Source: Pacificoceanicola sp049341065 (GTDB taxonomy: Bacteria > Pseudomonadota > Alphaproteobacteria > Rhodobacterales > Rhodobacteraceae). From it: a DNA stretch of 64,000 nucleotides. A program made the translations under genes and the position numbers. Location: the NCBI RefSeq assembly GCF_049341065.1, contig NZ_JBMPIX010000007.1, positions 62,001-126,000 on the forward strand. The letters are read 5' to 3'. Numbering within the stretch: position 1 is the stretch's first letter; the number at the start of each line of letters is the position of its first letter. The notes beneath the pieces were generated by a model. That model was not told where the DNA came from. It saw only the letters and a program-made list of their open reading frames with translations, and did not search any database. Shown here in pieces: positions 62,704 through 64,000 of this stretch.

Positions 62704-64000
62704 TTATTCCTTCACGGTGATGCGGCCATCCGTGTAGGGTTCGTAGGGGCCCTGCGCCGCGATGTATTCCGCGGTGACATCGGCAAGGTCGGGGCCAAAG
62801 TCATAGGCGTTGTCGGCGTCGCGGAACATGTTGTAACCGTCACCACCGTTGCGGACGTAGTTGTTGGACACCAGACCATAGGTTTCTTCCAAATCGATCG
62901 GAGCGCCGCCAACCATGACGTCAGAGATGCGGCTGCCCGGCTCGGCCTTGGGATCGACGGTAAAGGTCATGCCCGCCACCTGCGGGAAGCGACCTGCGCC
63001 CTCTTCCATCTGGCTCACCCCGTTTTCAAGCGCTTCGACGACCGTTGCGCCACTGACCTGAAAGGTGGAAAGCGTGTTCTGGAAAGGCAGGACCGTCAAC
63101 ACTTCGCCCATGGTGACAGGGCCTGCATCGATAGAGGCGCGCAATCCGCCAGAGTTGGCGATCGCAATATCGATGCCCTGATCCTTGACACGCGCAAGCA
63201 TGGCATCCGCCACCAGATTGCCCATCGAGCACTCCATGGCGCGGCAAACATCGCGGTTGCCTTCGATGGCAGCGGCGGCCTCGGCCACAACCTTGTTGCG
63301 CACCTCTTCAAGCGGAGCAGCGGCCTCGGTGATGCGGGCCTTGGTGCCCTCTTCTTCGGCCACGGACCCGTCCAGCAGGATCGGCTCGCCCATGGCTTCG
63401 ATCACTTTGCCCTCGTCATCGAAGGTCACGTTCAGCTCGCCCAGGAATTTGCCATAGGCGTAGGCCTGCACGATGGCGGTGTCGCCAACCATGACAGGAT
63501 ACGGCCCCTTGGCGCCTTCGATGGTGTTCGACAGCAACGAGTTGTCGTGCCCGCCGACGATCACGTCGATGCCCGGAACGGTTTCTGCAACGAACTTGTC
63601 GACGTTCAGACCGGAGTGGGACAACACGATGATCTTGTTCACGCCTTCGTCCGTCAGGCGGGCCACCTGTTCCGCGACCGCATGGCCAGGCTCGGTAAAG
63701 ATGACATTGTCGCCCGGCGAGGCCAGCTCATCGGTGTCCTGCGGCGTCAGGCCGATCAGGCCCAGCTTTTCACCCCCGCGTTCGATGATCGTGCTTTTCA
63801 GCAGCGTATCGGCCAGCAATTCCTCGCCCGAGAAATCGGCGTTGGACATCAGAACCGGGAAATCCACCGAGTCGATAAAGCCGCGCAGCACCTCGGGGCC
63901 ATCGTCGAATTCGTGGTTGCCCACGGTCATCGCGTCATAGCCCATCTGGTTCATCATCTCGGCGGCCAGTTTGCCTTTGTAATAAGTGTAGAACAGCGTG
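62704..64000 (-). CDS. 5'-nucleotidase / metallophosphatase, N-terminus beyond window edge
   Basis: This is the C-terminal part (about 431 residues visible) of a bimetal phosphatase of the UshA/5'-nucleotidase family. The frame runs open past base 64000, so the true start lies outside. Visible blocks are MNQMGYDAMTVGNHEFDDG (metal-binding), VLMSNADFSG, the His-containing IVLSHSGL and VGGHDNSLL, and the C-terminal substrate-binding domain (IANSGGLRASIDAGP, GGDGYNMF). It probably acts in the periplasm on extracellular nucleotides. The terminator is at 62660-62693. Confidence 0.93.
   Translation of the reverse strand, partial: TLFYTYYKGKLAAEMMNQMGYDAMTVGNHEFDDGPEVLRGFIDSVDFPVLMSNADFSGEELLADTLLKSTIIERGGEKLGLIGLTPQDTDELASPGDNVIFTEPGHAVAEQVARLTDEGVNKIIVLSHSGLNVDKFVAETVPGIDVIVGGHDNSLLSNTIEGAKGPYPVMVGDTAIVQAYAYGKFLGELNVTFDDEGKVIEAMGEPILLDGSVAEEEGTKARITEAAAPLEEVRNKVVAEAAAAIEGNRDVCRAMECSMGNLVADAMLARVKDQGIDIAIANSGGLRASIDAGPVTMGEVLTVLPFQNTLSTFQVSGATVVEALENGVSQMEEGAGRFPQVAGMTFTVDPKAEPGSRISDVMVGGAPIDLEETYGLVSNNYVRNGGDGYNMFRDADNAYDFGPDLADVTAEYIAAQGPYEPYTDGRITVKE

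Overview
The window reads as chromosomal DNA of a marine alphaproteobacterium of the order Rhodobacterales (Roseobacter group). The evidence is the high-GC coding sequence, a DUF1013/TrcR-type gene, roseobacter-style acyl-CoA and propionyl-CoA ligases, a malic enzyme fused to a phosphotransacetylase-like domain, split gltB/gltD, and a DUF5765 membrane protein. No integrase, transposase, CRISPR array, rRNA or replication origin was seen. The only RNA gene found is tRNA-Gly(TCC).

Layout. 1-8800: the 5' part of a neutral zinc metallopeptidase, an ankyrin-repeat protein, then dnaX, ybaB and recR (DNA replication and repair), the trehalose genes otsB-otsA and trcR. 8930-11916: a secreted RNase T2, a sulfotransferase-like protein and an AMP-forming acyl-CoA synthetase. 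12102-26170: an accessory locus of six tightly spaced co-directional genes (723, 1252, 629, 1304, 532 and 59 aa) plus a convergent four-helix membrane protein. 26345-28787: a metallopeptidase-like membrane protein without a HExxH motif, and a SPOR-domain protein. 28880-33441: a nucleoside salvage operon, cdd-deoA-deoB-add-upp, in which every junction is a 4-nt ATGA overlap. 33650-46403: maeB, prpE, a Crp/Fnr regulator, nadK, glyA, a cupin, a methyltransferase, msrB-msrA, queG, a GST and a DUF5765 protein. 46410-57098: mtgA, a gltD-GFA-gltB group, uppP and a second acyl-CoA synthetase. 57242-64000: a LysM/BON protein, an ABC exporter, tRNA-Gly, a copper-ligand-less cupredoxin-like protein, a methyltransferase-SRAP pair, a DUF1992 protein and the 3' part of a 5'-nucleotidase.

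The 12.1-26.2 kb locus is the best candidate for an undescribed system. Its second gene carries a DUF6603-type region. The third and fourth belong to large uncharacterised families with conserved signatures (LPH-x-L-x-R-x-SLPWER and HLHWALPDAL). The fifth ends in a phage tail-fibre-like segment and the sixth is a tiny coiled coil. Three of the five junctions are TGATG stop/start overlaps and the other two have good ribosome binding sites, so the six proteins are probably made together. None has a recognisable signal peptide, enzymatic motif or canonical contractile-injection component. I infer a multi-protein structural particle or surface assembly, but its function is unknown.

Two regulatory regions also stand out. 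One is a cluster of TTTGCAAA-like half-sites upstream of prpE, matching the type of operator described for ScfR/PccR regulators. The other is a perfect TGTGA-N6-TCACA palindrome just upstream of the Crp/Fnr gene, whose recognition helix has the RETVxR residues of CRP. Start sites were chosen from visible ribosome binding sites and gene spacing. All family names come from recognition of the translated sequence; no database search was run.
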